Source: Bradyrhizobium sp. (GTDB taxonomy: Bacteria; Pseudomonadota; Alphaproteobacteria; Rhizobiales; Xanthobacteraceae). Taken from it: a DNA stretch of 64,000 bases. A program made the translations under genes and the position numbers. The DNA lies in NCBI RefSeq assembly GCF_022844465.1, contig NZ_JALHLP010000001.1:806001-870000 (forward strand), written 5' to 3'. Below, one piece after another: positions 39,686 to 48,529 of this stretch. The notes under the pieces were generated by a model. That model was not told the origin of the DNA, did not search any database, and saw only the letters and a program-made list of their open reading frames with translations. How positions within the stretch are numbered: position 1 is the stretch's first letter; every line of letters starts with the position of its first letter.

Positions 39686-40936
39686 ATGACCCAGATCGGA
39701 TCCAACCTGCAGATCGACCCCGAGCGGCTGTGGGACACGATTCATGAAACCGCCAAATTTGGCGCCACGCCGAAGGGCGGGGTAAGGCGGCTGACGCTCG
39801 GCCCCGAGGACAAGCAGGTGCGCGACTGGTTTCGCGCCCGCTGCGAGGCGGCCGGGCTTGAGGTGCATGTCGATGCGCTCGGCTCGATGTTCGGCCTGCG
39901 CAAGGGCCGCGACATGTCCAGGGCTCCGATCGGACTTGGTTCCCACCTCGACACCCAGCCGACCGGCGGAAAATTCGACGGCGTGCTCGGCACGCTCGCG
40001 GCGCTGGAAGTGGTGCGCACGCTCAACGACGCCGGCATCGAAACCGAGGCGCCGATCTGCATCTGCAACTGGACCAACGAGGAAGGCTCGCGGTTCGCGC
40101 CGGCGATGATGGCCTCGGCCGCCTATGTCGGCGACTTCACCACCGAGGACATCCTGTCGCGCCGGGACGCGGCCGGCGTCAGCGTCGGCGAAGCGCTTGA
40201 TAGCATCGGCTATCGCGGCGACCGCCCGGTGGGAACGCAGAAATTCTCGGGCTTCGTCGAACTGCACATCGAGCAGGGCCCGATCCTCGAAGCCGAGAAC
40301 AAGACCATCGGCGTGGTCGATTCCGGCCAGGGCGTCCTGTGGTACGACGGCAGGATCACCGGCTTCGAGAGCCATGCCGGCACGACGCCGATGCCGCTGC
40401 GGCGCGACGCGCTGGCGACGCTCGCCGAAATCGTGCTGGCGATGGAGGCGATTGCGAACAGGCACGGCCCGAAAGCCGTCGGCACCGTCGGCGAGGCCGT
40501 GATCGCCAACCCCTCGCGCAACGTCATTCCCGGCGAGATCGCCTTCACCATGGATTGCCGCAGCGCTGAGGCCGCCATCATGGATGCGCTGGACCGGGAT
40601 CTGCGCGCGGCGATCGCCGCCATCGCGGCCCGCCGCAAGGTCGAGGTCACGCTCGACCTGGTCTGGCGCAAGCCGCCGACCCATTTCGATCCACGCCTGG
40701 TAGACGCGGTCGAGAGCGCGGCGAAAATGCTCGGACTCTCGCATCGCCGCATCACCTCCGGCGCCGGCCACGACGCCTGCAACCTCAACACGGTGATGCC
40801 GGCGGCGATGGTGTTCGTGCCCTGCAAGGACGGCGTCAGCCACAATGAGCTCGAGGACGCCAGCAAGGCCGATTGCGCGGCGGGCGCCAACGTGCTGATG
40901 CACACCGTGCTGGCGCTGGCCGGCGTCGCATCCTGA
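39686..40936 (+). CDS. Zn-dependent M20 hydrolase (N-carbamoyl-L-amino acid hydrolase / allantoate amidohydrolase family)
   Basis: ATG 39686; GSHLDTQPTGGKFDGVLGTLAALEVVRTL, NWTNEEGSRFAPAMMAS, FVELHIEQGPILE, SGAGHDA. Confidence 0.92.
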   Translation: MTQIGSNLQIDPERLWDTIHETAKFGATPKGGVRRLTLGPEDKQVRDWFRARCEAAGLEVHVDALGSMFGLRKGRDMSRAPIGLGSHLDTQPTGGKFDGVLGTLAALEVVRTLNDAGIETEAPICICNWTNEEGSRFAPAMMASAAYVGDFTTEDILSRRDAAGVSVGEALDSIGYRGDRPVGTQKFSGFVELHIEQGPILEAENKTIGVVDSGQGVLWYDGRITGFESHAGTTPMPLRRDALATLAEIVLAMEAIANRHGPKAVGTVGEAVIANPSRNVIPGEIAFTMDCRSAEAAIMDALDRDLRAAIAAIAARRKVEVTLDLVWRKPPTHFDPRLVDAVESAAKMLGLSHRRITSGAGHDACNLNTVMPAAMVFVPCKDGVSHNELEDASKADCAAGANVLMHTVLALAGVAS

Positions 40937-40960
40937 TCATTTAGCAGCGAGGGGTAAGCC

Positions 40961-41872
40961 ATGCGCGGAGTTTTCGTCGACGCCAATGAATCGCTGGCCG
41001 TGATCTTCGAGCGGCTGGAACAGCCCGGCAACCCCAAGGTCAGGATCCACCGCGATCCAGACATCACGCCGGAACAGTATCCCGCCGTGCTCGACGGCGC
41101 CGAGATCGCGATCGTCGACCACACCGCGCTGCCGACCGATATCGCGAAGAAATGCAAGGGGCTGAAGCACGTGGTGTTTCTCGGCACCGGCGCCCGCAGC
41201 TACATGAACCCGGAAGAGCTCGAAAAACTCGGCATCGCCGTGCATCTCATCAAGGGCTACGGCGACACCGCGGTCGCCGAATGCGCGATTGCGCTGATGT
41301 GGGAGGCCGCCCGCGGCCTGGCGCAGATGGACCGCGCGATGCGCGCCGGCAACTGGCTGCGCGACGACGGCATGCAACTGACAGGCAAGACGCTCGGCCT
41401 GATCGGCTTTGGCGGCATCGCGGCTGAAGTCGCCCGCATCGCGCTTGGCTCAGGCATGCGGGTCGTCGCCTGGAACCGGTCGCCCAAGAAGCATCCGAAG
41501 GTCGAATTCGTCGATCTCGACGAATTACTGAGCGAGAGCGACGTGATCTCGATCCACCTTCTGCTCAACGACGAGACGCGCGGCATGATCTCACAGGCCT
41601 GCATCGAGGCGATGAAACCTGGCGTCATTCTCGTCAACACCGCGCGCGGCGCCATCGTCGACGAGGACGCCATGATCGAGGCGCTGAAGTCAGGCCGGAT
41701 CCGTCATGCCGGGCTCGACGTGTTCAACATCGAGCCGCTGCCGGCGGACCATCTGCTGACCAAACTTCCCAACGTGACGCTGTCGGCGCATTCGGCATTC
41801 CGCACGCCCGAAGCGAGCGAGAATTTGATGCGGGCGGCGTGGGAGCATTGCCGTAGGATTGTGAAGCGGTGA
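40961..41872 (+). CDS. D-2-hydroxyacid dehydrogenase (NAD-binding)
   Basis: 303 aa; KTLGLIGFGGIAAEVARIALGSGMRVVAWNR, NTARGAIVDEDAMIEAL. Confidence 0.92.
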   Translation: MRGVFVDANESLAVIFERLEQPGNPKVRIHRDPDITPEQYPAVLDGAEIAIVDHTALPTDIAKKCKGLKHVVFLGTGARSYMNPEELEKLGIAVHLIKGYGDTAVAECAIALMWEAARGLAQMDRAMRAGNWLRDDGMQLTGKTLGLIGFGGIAAEVARIALGSGMRVVAWNRSPKKHPKVEFVDLDELLSESDVISIHLLLNDETRGMISQACIEAMKPGVILVNTARGAIVDEDAMIEALKSGRIRHAGLDVFNIEPLPADHLLTKLPNVTLSAHSAFRTPEASENLMRAAWEHCRRIVKR

Positions 41873-41882
41873 CGTAACTCCT

Positions 41883-42012
41883 GTCGTCCCGGCCAAGCGA
41901 AGCGCGAGCCGGGACCCATAACCACCGGTGGTCATGTTGACGCGGGTTGGAGCCACAGCCCCAGCAGACAGGAAACACCTGTGGCTATGGGTCCCTGCGT
42001 TCGTAGGGACGA
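41883..42012. repeat. Inverted intergenic repeat (tgtcgtcccggccaagcga...ccataaccac / ...gtggctatgggtccctgcg...agggacgac)
   Basis: Inverted ends; internal ACCACCGGTGGT palindrome. Confidence 0.7.
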
Positions 42013-42025
42013 CCGCAACCAAAGC

Positions 42026-43105
42026 CTACTCCACCATCTCGGCCACCGCCTTGCCGCAGGCCGCCGTATCGGCGTTGCCGCCGAGGTCGCGGGTGCGCAG
42101 CGTGCGCTCGCCGAGCGTGCGCTCGATGGCGCCGACGATGGACTGGGCCGCCTGCTTCTCCCCGAGATGCTCCAGCATCATCGCGCCCGACCAGATCATG
42201 CCGATCGGATTGGCGATGCCCTGCCCGGCAATATCGGGCGCGGAGCCATGCACCGGTTCGAACACCGACGGGAATTTGCGCTCCGGATTGATGTTGCCCG
42301 ACGGCGCGATGCCGATGGTGCCGGTGCAGGCGGGACCGAGATCGGAGAGGATGTCGCCGAACAGGTTGGAGCCGACCACGACGTCGAACCAGTCCGGATG
42401 CAGCACGAAGTTCGCGGTAAGGATGTCGATGTGGTACTTGTCCCACTTCACGTTCGGAAAATTCTTCGCCATCGCCTCGACCCGCTCGTCCCAGTAGGGC
42501 ATCGTGATCGAAATGCCGTTGGACTTGGTCGCCGAGGTCAGGTGCTTCTTCGGCCGCGACTGCGCCAGTTCGAATGCGAATTTCAGGATCCGATCGACGC
42601 CGATCCGGGTCATCACCGTCTGCTGGGTGACGAACTCGCGCTCGGTGTCCGGAAACATCCGCCCGCCGACCGAGGAGTATTCGCCCTCGGTGTTCTCGCG
42701 CACCACCCAGAAATCGATGTCGCCGGGCTTGCGGCCCGCCAGCGGCGACGGCACACCTGGCATCAGCCGCACCGGACGCAGATTGACGTACTGGTCGAAC
42801 TCGCGGCGGAACTTGATCAGCGAGCCCCACAGCGAGATGTGATCGGGGATTTTCGCGGGCCAGCCGACCGCCCCGAAATAGATCGCGTCGTGCTTGCCGA
42901 TCCTGGCCTTCCAGTCCTCCGGCATCATCTCGCCGTGCTTTTCGTAATAGTCCCAGGAAGCGAAGTCGAAATGATCGAAATGGACGGCCACGCCGTACTT
43001 TTTCGCCGCCGCCTCCAGCACGCGCAGGCCCTCCGGCACCACTTCCTTGCCGATGCCGTCGCCGGGAATGACGGCGATCCGGTACTGCTTCCTGACGCTG
43101 TTCAT
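42026..43105 (-). CDS. Tartrate dehydrogenase / decarboxylating isopropylmalate-type dehydrogenase
   Basis: 359 aa; RIAVIPGDGIGKEVVPEGLRVLEAA, VVRENTEGEYSSVGGRMF, SNLFGDILSDLGPACTGTIGIAPSGNIN. Confidence 0.92.
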   Translation of the reverse strand: MNSVRKQYRIAVIPGDGIGKEVVPEGLRVLEAAAKKYGVAVHFDHFDFASWDYYEKHGEMMPEDWKARIGKHDAIYFGAVGWPAKIPDHISLWGSLIKFRREFDQYVNLRPVRLMPGVPSPLAGRKPGDIDFWVVRENTEGEYSSVGGRMFPDTEREFVTQQTVMTRIGVDRILKFAFELAQSRPKKHLTSATKSNGISITMPYWDERVEAMAKNFPNVKWDKYHIDILTANFVLHPDWFDVVVGSNLFGDILSDLGPACTGTIGIAPSGNINPERKFPSVFEPVHGSAPDIAGQGIANPIGMIWSGAMMLEHLGEKQAAQSIVGAIERTLGERTLRTRDLGGNADTAACGKAVAEMVE

Positions 43106-43278
43106 CGGGAGTTTCCTTGTTGCCCTGCGGGCAGCTAATGCCGCTTATTCGATCGCCTTGCAATGGATCAATGCTGCCGGCCGCGCAACGCTGCACTGCA
43201 ATGTTGACCGCGACCGCGCCCGGAGCCTAACAGTTTCGTTGAACCTCTCCCGCCTCCCCTCACCCAGCGAGTAATTCC

Positions 43279-44055
43279 ATGGATTTGCATCTGCGCGGCA
43301 AGCGCGTCCTGATCACCGGCGCCTCCAAGGGCATCGGCGCGGCCGCGGCCGAAGCTTTCGCCGAGGAAGGTTGCGACGTCGTGCTGGCCGCCCGCAACGG
43401 CGACCAGCTCAAGGCCCTCACCGAGCGGCTGCGCTCGGCGCACCAGATCGGCGCGACCGCCCAGGTCGTGGACCTGCGCAAGGGCGAGGACATCGCAAGG
43501 CTGGCAAGGGAAGCCGCCGACATCGACATCCTCGTCAACAACGCCGGCGATATCCCCGGCGGCTCCATCGACAAGATCGACGAGGCGACCTGGCGTCACG
43601 CCTGGGAACTGAAAGTGTTCGGCTACATCAACCTCACCCGCGCGATCTACGCGCAGATGAAGGCGCGTGGGCACGGCGTCATCGTCAATGACATTGGCGC
43701 TGCCGGCGAGAAGTTCGACGCCAACTACATCTGCGGCAGCGCCGGCAACGCGGCGTTGATGGCGTTCACCCGCGCGCTCGGCGGCAAGAGCCTCGCCGAC
43801 AACATTCGCGTCGTCGGCATCAATCCCGGCCCGGTCGGCACCGACCGCCACGTCACGCTGCTGAAGACGCGGGCGAAGAACCAGTTCGGCGACGAAAGCC
43901 GCTACCGGGAATTCCAGAAGAACATGCCGCTCGGCCGCCCCGCGCACGCGCGCGAGATCGGCGATCTCATGGCGTTCCTGGCCTCCGACCGCTCGGGCTA
44001 CACATCGGGGGTGATCTTTACCGTGGACGGCGGCCACACCGCGGGGTGGGGTTAG
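43279..44055 (+). CDS. SDR family protein with non-canonical active site
   Basis: 258 aa; RVLITGASKGIGAAAAEAFAEEG, NNAGDIPGG; Tyr region reads NYICGSAGNAALMAFTRALGG (no YxxxK). Confidence 0.85.
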   Translation: MDLHLRGKRVLITGASKGIGAAAAEAFAEEGCDVVLAARNGDQLKALTERLRSAHQIGATAQVVDLRKGEDIARLAREAADIDILVNNAGDIPGGSIDKIDEATWRHAWELKVFGYINLTRAIYAQMKARGHGVIVNDIGAAGEKFDANYICGSAGNAALMAFTRALGGKSLADNIRVVGINPGPVGTDRHVTLLKTRAKNQFGDESRYREFQKNMPLGRPAHAREIGDLMAFLASDRSGYTSGVIFTVDGGHTAGWG

Positions 44056-44071
44056 GTGATCCATTAGCCTC

Positions 44072-44198
44072 CGTCATTCCGGGATGGTGCGTCAGCACCA
44101 GACCTCAGGTGCGCAATTGCGCACCGGGGAATCTCGAGATTCTCAGGTGCGCAATCGCGCACCATAGTTCGATGCTTCGCATCGCCCCGGAATGACGG
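44072..44198. repeat. Palindromic intergenic repeat, family A, with two inserted hairpin modules
   Basis: Family A ends and core, plus aggtgcgcaattgcgcacc and aggtgcgcaatcgcgcacc flanking the CTCGAG centre. Confidence 0.9.
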
Positions 44199-44209
44199 GT
44201 AAGTCAACA

Positions 44210-45055
44210 TCAAGTCCGCTCGAACAACTGTCGGATCAGCGTCGTGATCCTGCCCTTCGGCGACATCATCTCGTGCAGGATCGTGAAATGGTCGGCGCCG
44301 GGGATCTCCTCGTAGGTCACCGGCAGGCCGTACCGGGCGCGGTGACCGGCGAAATCGGCGGTCTGCTTGCGCAGCAGCGGCAGTTCGGCGCTGCCGACCA
44401 CCAGCGACAGCGGCTTTGACGGGCCGCCTTCCTGCATCATCGGCGAATTGCGGCGCGAGGTCGCCTCGTCGGCCCGCAGCTTCTCGTTGAGATAGGAGTG
44501 GCGGATCGGCTCGAGGTCGTAGATGCCAGAGATCGCCATGCCCGCCCTCACCTTCGGATGCGACAGCGCCATCGCGGTCAGATGGCCGCCGGCCGACCAG
44601 CCGGAGACCACGATGCCGCCGGGGGCGGCGCCAAGCGCGGGCAATTGGCCGGCGAGGAAGTCGATGCCGGCGTGGATCTCGGCGACGATTTCATCAAGGG
44701 TCGCGTCGGGCGCCAGCGTGTAGCCGATCAGCGCGACATTGATGGCATGCGCCATCGGGCCTTCGGCAACGACGGTGAAGACCTCCTTGGCGCGCGCCTG
44801 CCAGTAGCCGCCGTGAATGAACAGCAGCGTCGGCGCCTCGTCGGCCGCTTTCAGGAAATCGATCCGGTTGCGCTCGCGCGGGCCGTAGCGGAGATCGAGG
44901 CGAGCGGGGAAGCGCGCGCGCAGGTCGGCGGAGCGCTGCTCCCAGCCGGCCACCAGTTCCACGCTGCCGGCGACGGCGACGCCGTTGTTGAGGCCGCGGT
45001 CGCGGTCCTCCCGGCTCATCGCGCGCCAGTCCAGCGCGGAAAACAATATCGTCAT
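44210..45055 (-). CDS. Alpha/beta hydrolase (arylformamidase/BD-FAE-like)
   Basis: MTILFSALDWRAMSREDRDRGLNNGVAVAGS...; LLFIHGGYWQARAKEVF and VVSGWSAGGHLTAMAL. Confidence 0.88.
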   Translation of the reverse strand: MTILFSALDWRAMSREDRDRGLNNGVAVAGSVELVAGWEQRSADLRARFPARLDLRYGPRERNRIDFLKAADEAPTLLFIHGGYWQARAKEVFTVVAEGPMAHAINVALIGYTLAPDATLDEIVAEIHAGIDFLAGQLPALGAAPGGIVVSGWSAGGHLTAMALSHPKVRAGMAISGIYDLEPIRHSYLNEKLRADEATSRRNSPMMQEGGPSKPLSLVVGSAELPLLRKQTADFAGHRARYGLPVTYEEIPGADHFTILHEMMSPKGRITTLIRQLFERT

Positions 45056-45162
45056 GCTGATATCTCCGGTCGGCCGCAACTTGCCTGCGTTTCCACTTTG
45101 CCGGAAAATGTTCTACAGCACCACCTGCGACCAGGAAACGGAAACGAACGGGAGACGGCGAC

Positions 45163-46584
45163 GTGGCGGATCAGGGGCTGGTGCGGGAGACGGCGTGCGC
45201 GATCATCGGCAAGCTGAGGTCGGGCGAAGTCACCCCGCTCGATCTGTTAGATGTGCTGGAACAGCGCATCGCCGAGGTCGACGGCAAGGTCAACGCACTG
45301 CCGACGCTGTGCTTCGACCGCGCCCGCGACCGCGCCCGGGCGCTGATGAAGAAGCCGGCCGCCGACCGCGGCCTGCTCGCCGGCATGCCGGTTCCGATCA
45401 AGGACCTGACCGCCGTCGCCGGCGTGCTGACGACGCAGGGCTCGCCGATCTACCGGGATCACGTCCCGGAGAAGTCAGACATCATGGTCGAGCACCTCGA
45501 GAACAATGGCGGGGTGATCTACGCCAAGTCGAACACGCCGGAATTCGGCGCTGGCGCCAACACGTTCAACGAAGTGTTCGGCCCGACGCGCAATCCGTGG
45601 GATACGTCGCGTTCCGCCGCAGGCTCCTCGGGCGGCGCGGCCGTCGCCCTCGCCACCGGCACCGCGTGGCTGGCGCACGGTTCCGACATGGGCGGCAGCC
45701 TGCGCAACCCCGCCAGCTTCTGCGGCATCGTCGGCATGCGCCCGAGCATCGGCCGCGTCGCGCACACGCCGGCGGCTGCGATCGACCGCAATCTCGGCGT
45801 CCAGGGCCCGATGGCGCGCAACGTCGAAGACCTGGCGCTGCTGCTCGACGCCATGAGCGGCGAGCATCCCGCCGATCCGCTGTCGCTGCCGGTGCTGCCG
45901 ACCTCGTTCCTCTCGGCCGCGCGTTCCGGCAACCGGCCGAAGCGCGTCGCCTATTCGCCGGATCTCGGCATCACCCCGGTCGATCCTGAGGTCGTCGCCA
46001 TCACCCGCAAGGCGGCGCAGCGCTTTGCCGAAGCCGGCGCCATCGTCGAGGAGGCCCATCCCGACCTGCGCGAGGCCCATGAATGCTTCCATGTGCTGCG
46101 CGCCTTCGACTTCGCGCTTTCCAAGGCGGCGCTGCTGCGCACCAGGCGCGACCAGCTCAAGCCGGAAGTGATCTGGAACATCGAGCAAGGCCTCAAGCTG
46201 ACGGTCGAGCAGCTTGAACGCGCCGAAGCGCAGCGCGTCGCCATGACCGCGCGCACGCTGGAATTCTTCGAAACCTACGACCTGCTGCTGTGCCCTGCGA
46301 CCATCGTCGCGCCGTTCCCGATCGAGAACCGTTACGTCGCCGAATGCGCCGGCAAAAAGTTCGACAATTATGTCGAATGGCTCGGCATCGTCTATGCGAT
46401 CACGCTGGTGTGCTGTCCGGCATTGTCCCTGCCCTGCGGATTTACCGCCTCCGGCCTGCCGGTCGGGTTGCAGGTGGTGGCTCCGCCGCGCGGCGAGGCG
46501 AAACTGCTGGCGGGCAGCCGGGTGCTGGAGGACATTCTCGGCCTGCGCGGGACGACGCCGATTGATCCACGATCACCGAAATAG
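45163..46584 (+). CDS. Amidase (amidase signature family)
   Basis: 473 aa; SAAGSSGGAAVALATG, SDMGGSLRNPASFCGIVGMRPS; GTG start. Confidence 0.92.
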   Translation: MADQGLVRETACAIIGKLRSGEVTPLDLLDVLEQRIAEVDGKVNALPTLCFDRARDRARALMKKPAADRGLLAGMPVPIKDLTAVAGVLTTQGSPIYRDHVPEKSDIMVEHLENNGGVIYAKSNTPEFGAGANTFNEVFGPTRNPWDTSRSAAGSSGGAAVALATGTAWLAHGSDMGGSLRNPASFCGIVGMRPSIGRVAHTPAAAIDRNLGVQGPMARNVEDLALLLDAMSGEHPADPLSLPVLPTSFLSAARSGNRPKRVAYSPDLGITPVDPEVVAITRKAAQRFAEAGAIVEEAHPDLREAHECFHVLRAFDFALSKAALLRTRRDQLKPEVIWNIEQGLKLTVEQLERAEAQRVAMTARTLEFFETYDLLLCPATIVAPFPIENRYVAECAGKKFDNYVEWLGIVYAITLVCCPALSLPCGFTASGLPVGLQVVAPPRGEAKLLAGSRVLEDILGLRGTTPIDPRSPK

Positions 46585-46608
46585 CGAGCGACGAAGCAAG
46601 AGGGCATA

Positions 46609-47274
46609 ATGGCCGACGAGCATGAGCCGCCGCCGGAGAGCAAACTGACGCGCAGCAAGCAGCGCTGGGCCCGCGAGGCGAAGTTCCTCACCGGAAAGAC
46701 TTCGCGACCCGAGGAGGCCCGCCTGCCGCCGGGCCAGCACCTGACCCGGGACTGGCCGACGCTCGATCTTGGCCTGACGCCCGGCATTTCGCGCGAGCGC
46801 TGGCGCCTCGACGTCTACGGCGCGGTCGAAAACCCGATCTTCTGGGACTTCGCGCAGTTTACGGCGCAACCGCAAAGCCGGTTCCTGTCCGACATCCATT
46901 GCGTCACCACCTGGTCGCGCTACGACAATCAATGGGACGGGCTGGCGACCCGCGATCTGCTCGACGCCTGCCGGCCGCGTAGCGAGGCGCGGTTCGTGGT
47001 GCTGCATTCGCATGACGGCTACACCACCAACCTGGCGCTGGAGGATTTCGCCGCCGAGGACGCCCTGCTCGCCCACAGCTGGTCCGGCGCGCCACTGGAG
47101 CAGGAGCATGGCGGCCCGGTGCGGCTGGTGGTCCCGCATCTCTACTTCTGGAAAAGCGCGAAATGGCTGCAGCGCATCGAGTTTCTCGAACACGACAAGC
47201 CCGGCTATTGGGAAGTCCGCGGCTACCACAACCGCGGCGACCCGTGGGCCGAGCAGCGTTACTCTGGCGACTAG
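46609..47274 (+). CDS. Sulfite oxidase-like (molybdopterin) oxidoreductase
   Basis: 221 aa; FLSDIHCVTTWSRYDNQWDGLATRDLLDAC, GYTTNLALEDF, EQEHGGPVRLVVPHLYFWKSAKW. Confidence 0.92.
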   Translation: MADEHEPPPESKLTRSKQRWAREAKFLTGKTSRPEEARLPPGQHLTRDWPTLDLGLTPGISRERWRLDVYGAVENPIFWDFAQFTAQPQSRFLSDIHCVTTWSRYDNQWDGLATRDLLDACRPRSEARFVVLHSHDGYTTNLALEDFAAEDALLAHSWSGAPLEQEHGGPVRLVVPHLYFWKSAKWLQRIEFLEHDKPGYWEVRGYHNRGDPWAEQRYSGD

Positions 47275-47299
47275 GCCAGCCCGAACACATGGAGTGCCC

Positions 47300-48523
47300 A
47301 TGCCGACTGAACGCTTTCAATTCACCGGCGAAGGCGGCCATCAGCTGGCCGCCGCGCTCGACACGCCGGACGGGCCGGTGCAGGCCTATGCGCTGTTCGC
47401 GCATTGCTTCACCTGCGGCAAGGACGTGGTGGCGGCGAAACGCATCGCGACCGCGCTCGCCGCCCGCGGCATCGCGGTGCTGCGGTTCGACTTCACCGGG
47501 CTCGGCTCCAGCGAGGGCGACTTCGCCAACGCGACGTTCTCCTCCAACGTCGCCGATCTCGTCCGCGCCGCCGATCATTTGCGCGACACCCGTGGCGCGC
47601 CCGCGATCCTGATCGGCCACAGCCTCGGCGGCGCGGCGATTCTGGCCGCCGCCGGACACATCCCGGAGGCCCAGGCCGTGGTCACGATCGCCGCGCCCTC
47701 CGATCCCGCCCACGTCACCCGTCTGTTCGGCGACCGCATCGCCGACATCCGCGCGCACGGAAAAGTGGAGGTCCAGCTTGCCGGCCGGCCCTTCCACGTC
47801 AAACGCGAATTCCTCGACGATATCGCCGAACAGGGCCTGCTGGCGCAGGTCGCAAAGCTCCACAAGGCGCTGCTGGTCATGCATGCGCCGACCGACGATA
47901 CCGTCGGGATCGACAATGCCACCAGGATTTTCGTCGCGGCCAAACATCCCAAGAGCTTTGTCTCGCTGTCGGGCGCCGATCATCTGCTGAGCAACAAGCG
48001 CGACGGCGTCTACGTCGCCGACGTCATCGCCGCATGGGCCGAACGCTACGTCGAGCCGGTCGAAGCCCGGCCGGTTGCCACAGCCGAAGCGACGCCGGGC
48101 GTCGTCGTGGTGCGCGAGACCCGTAACGGCAAGTTTCAGCAGACGGTGACGTCAGGTCCGCACCGGATGCTGGCGGACGAACCGGTGGCCGCGGGCGGCC
48201 TCGACAGCGGGCCCGGGCCCTATGATCTGGTGCTAGCGGGGTTAGGGGCCTGCACCTCGATGACGATGCGGATGTATGCCGACCGCAAGTCGCTGCCGCT
48301 CGACCGCGTCACGGTCACGCTGAAGCACAGCAAGATTCATGCCCAGGATTGCGCCGAGTGCGAAACCCGCGAAGGCATGCTCGACCAGTTCGACCGGACG
48401 ATTTCGATCGAGGGCGCGCTCGACGCCGAGCAGCGTCAGCGCCTGATGGAGATCGCCGACAAGTGCCCGGTGCACCGGACGCTCAAATCCGAGATCCGGA
48501 TCGTGACCAAAGCTGCGGATTGA
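47300..48523 (+). CDS. Bifunctional alpha/beta hydrolase / OsmC family protein
   Basis: N-terminal ILIGHSLGGAAILAAA hydrolase; C-terminal PYDLVLAGLGACTSMTMRMYADRK...HAQDCAECETREGM...KCPVHRTLKSEI OsmC domain. Confidence 0.92.
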   Translation: MPTERFQFTGEGGHQLAAALDTPDGPVQAYALFAHCFTCGKDVVAAKRIATALAARGIAVLRFDFTGLGSSEGDFANATFSSNVADLVRAADHLRDTRGAPAILIGHSLGGAAILAAAGHIPEAQAVVTIAAPSDPAHVTRLFGDRIADIRAHGKVEVQLAGRPFHVKREFLDDIAEQGLLAQVAKLHKALLVMHAPTDDTVGIDNATRIFVAAKHPKSFVSLSGADHLLSNKRDGVYVADVIAAWAERYVEPVEARPVATAEATPGVVVVRETRNGKFQQTVTSGPHRMLADEPVAAGGLDSGPGPYDLVLAGLGACTSMTMRMYADRKSLPLDRVTVTLKHSKIHAQDCAECETREGMLDQFDRTISIEGALDAEQRQRLMEIADKCPVHRTLKSEIRIVTKAAD

Positions 48524-48529
48524 GCCCGC

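Noticed and set aside
39260-40903. 547-aa minus-strand ORF opposite the M20 hydrolase
   Set aside because: Shadow ORF opposite a gene with clear catalytic motifs.
43142-43156. CGCTTATTCGATCGC resembling CGCTATTCGATCGG at 20310-20323
   Set aside because: Needs a 1-nt gap and is too short to separate from chance in GC-rich intergenic DNA.
41985-43196. 403-aa minus-strand ORF overlapping the tartrate dehydrogenase in another frame
   Set aside because: Arg/Gly-rich out-of-frame translation; the 42026-43105 frame carries the conserved motifs.
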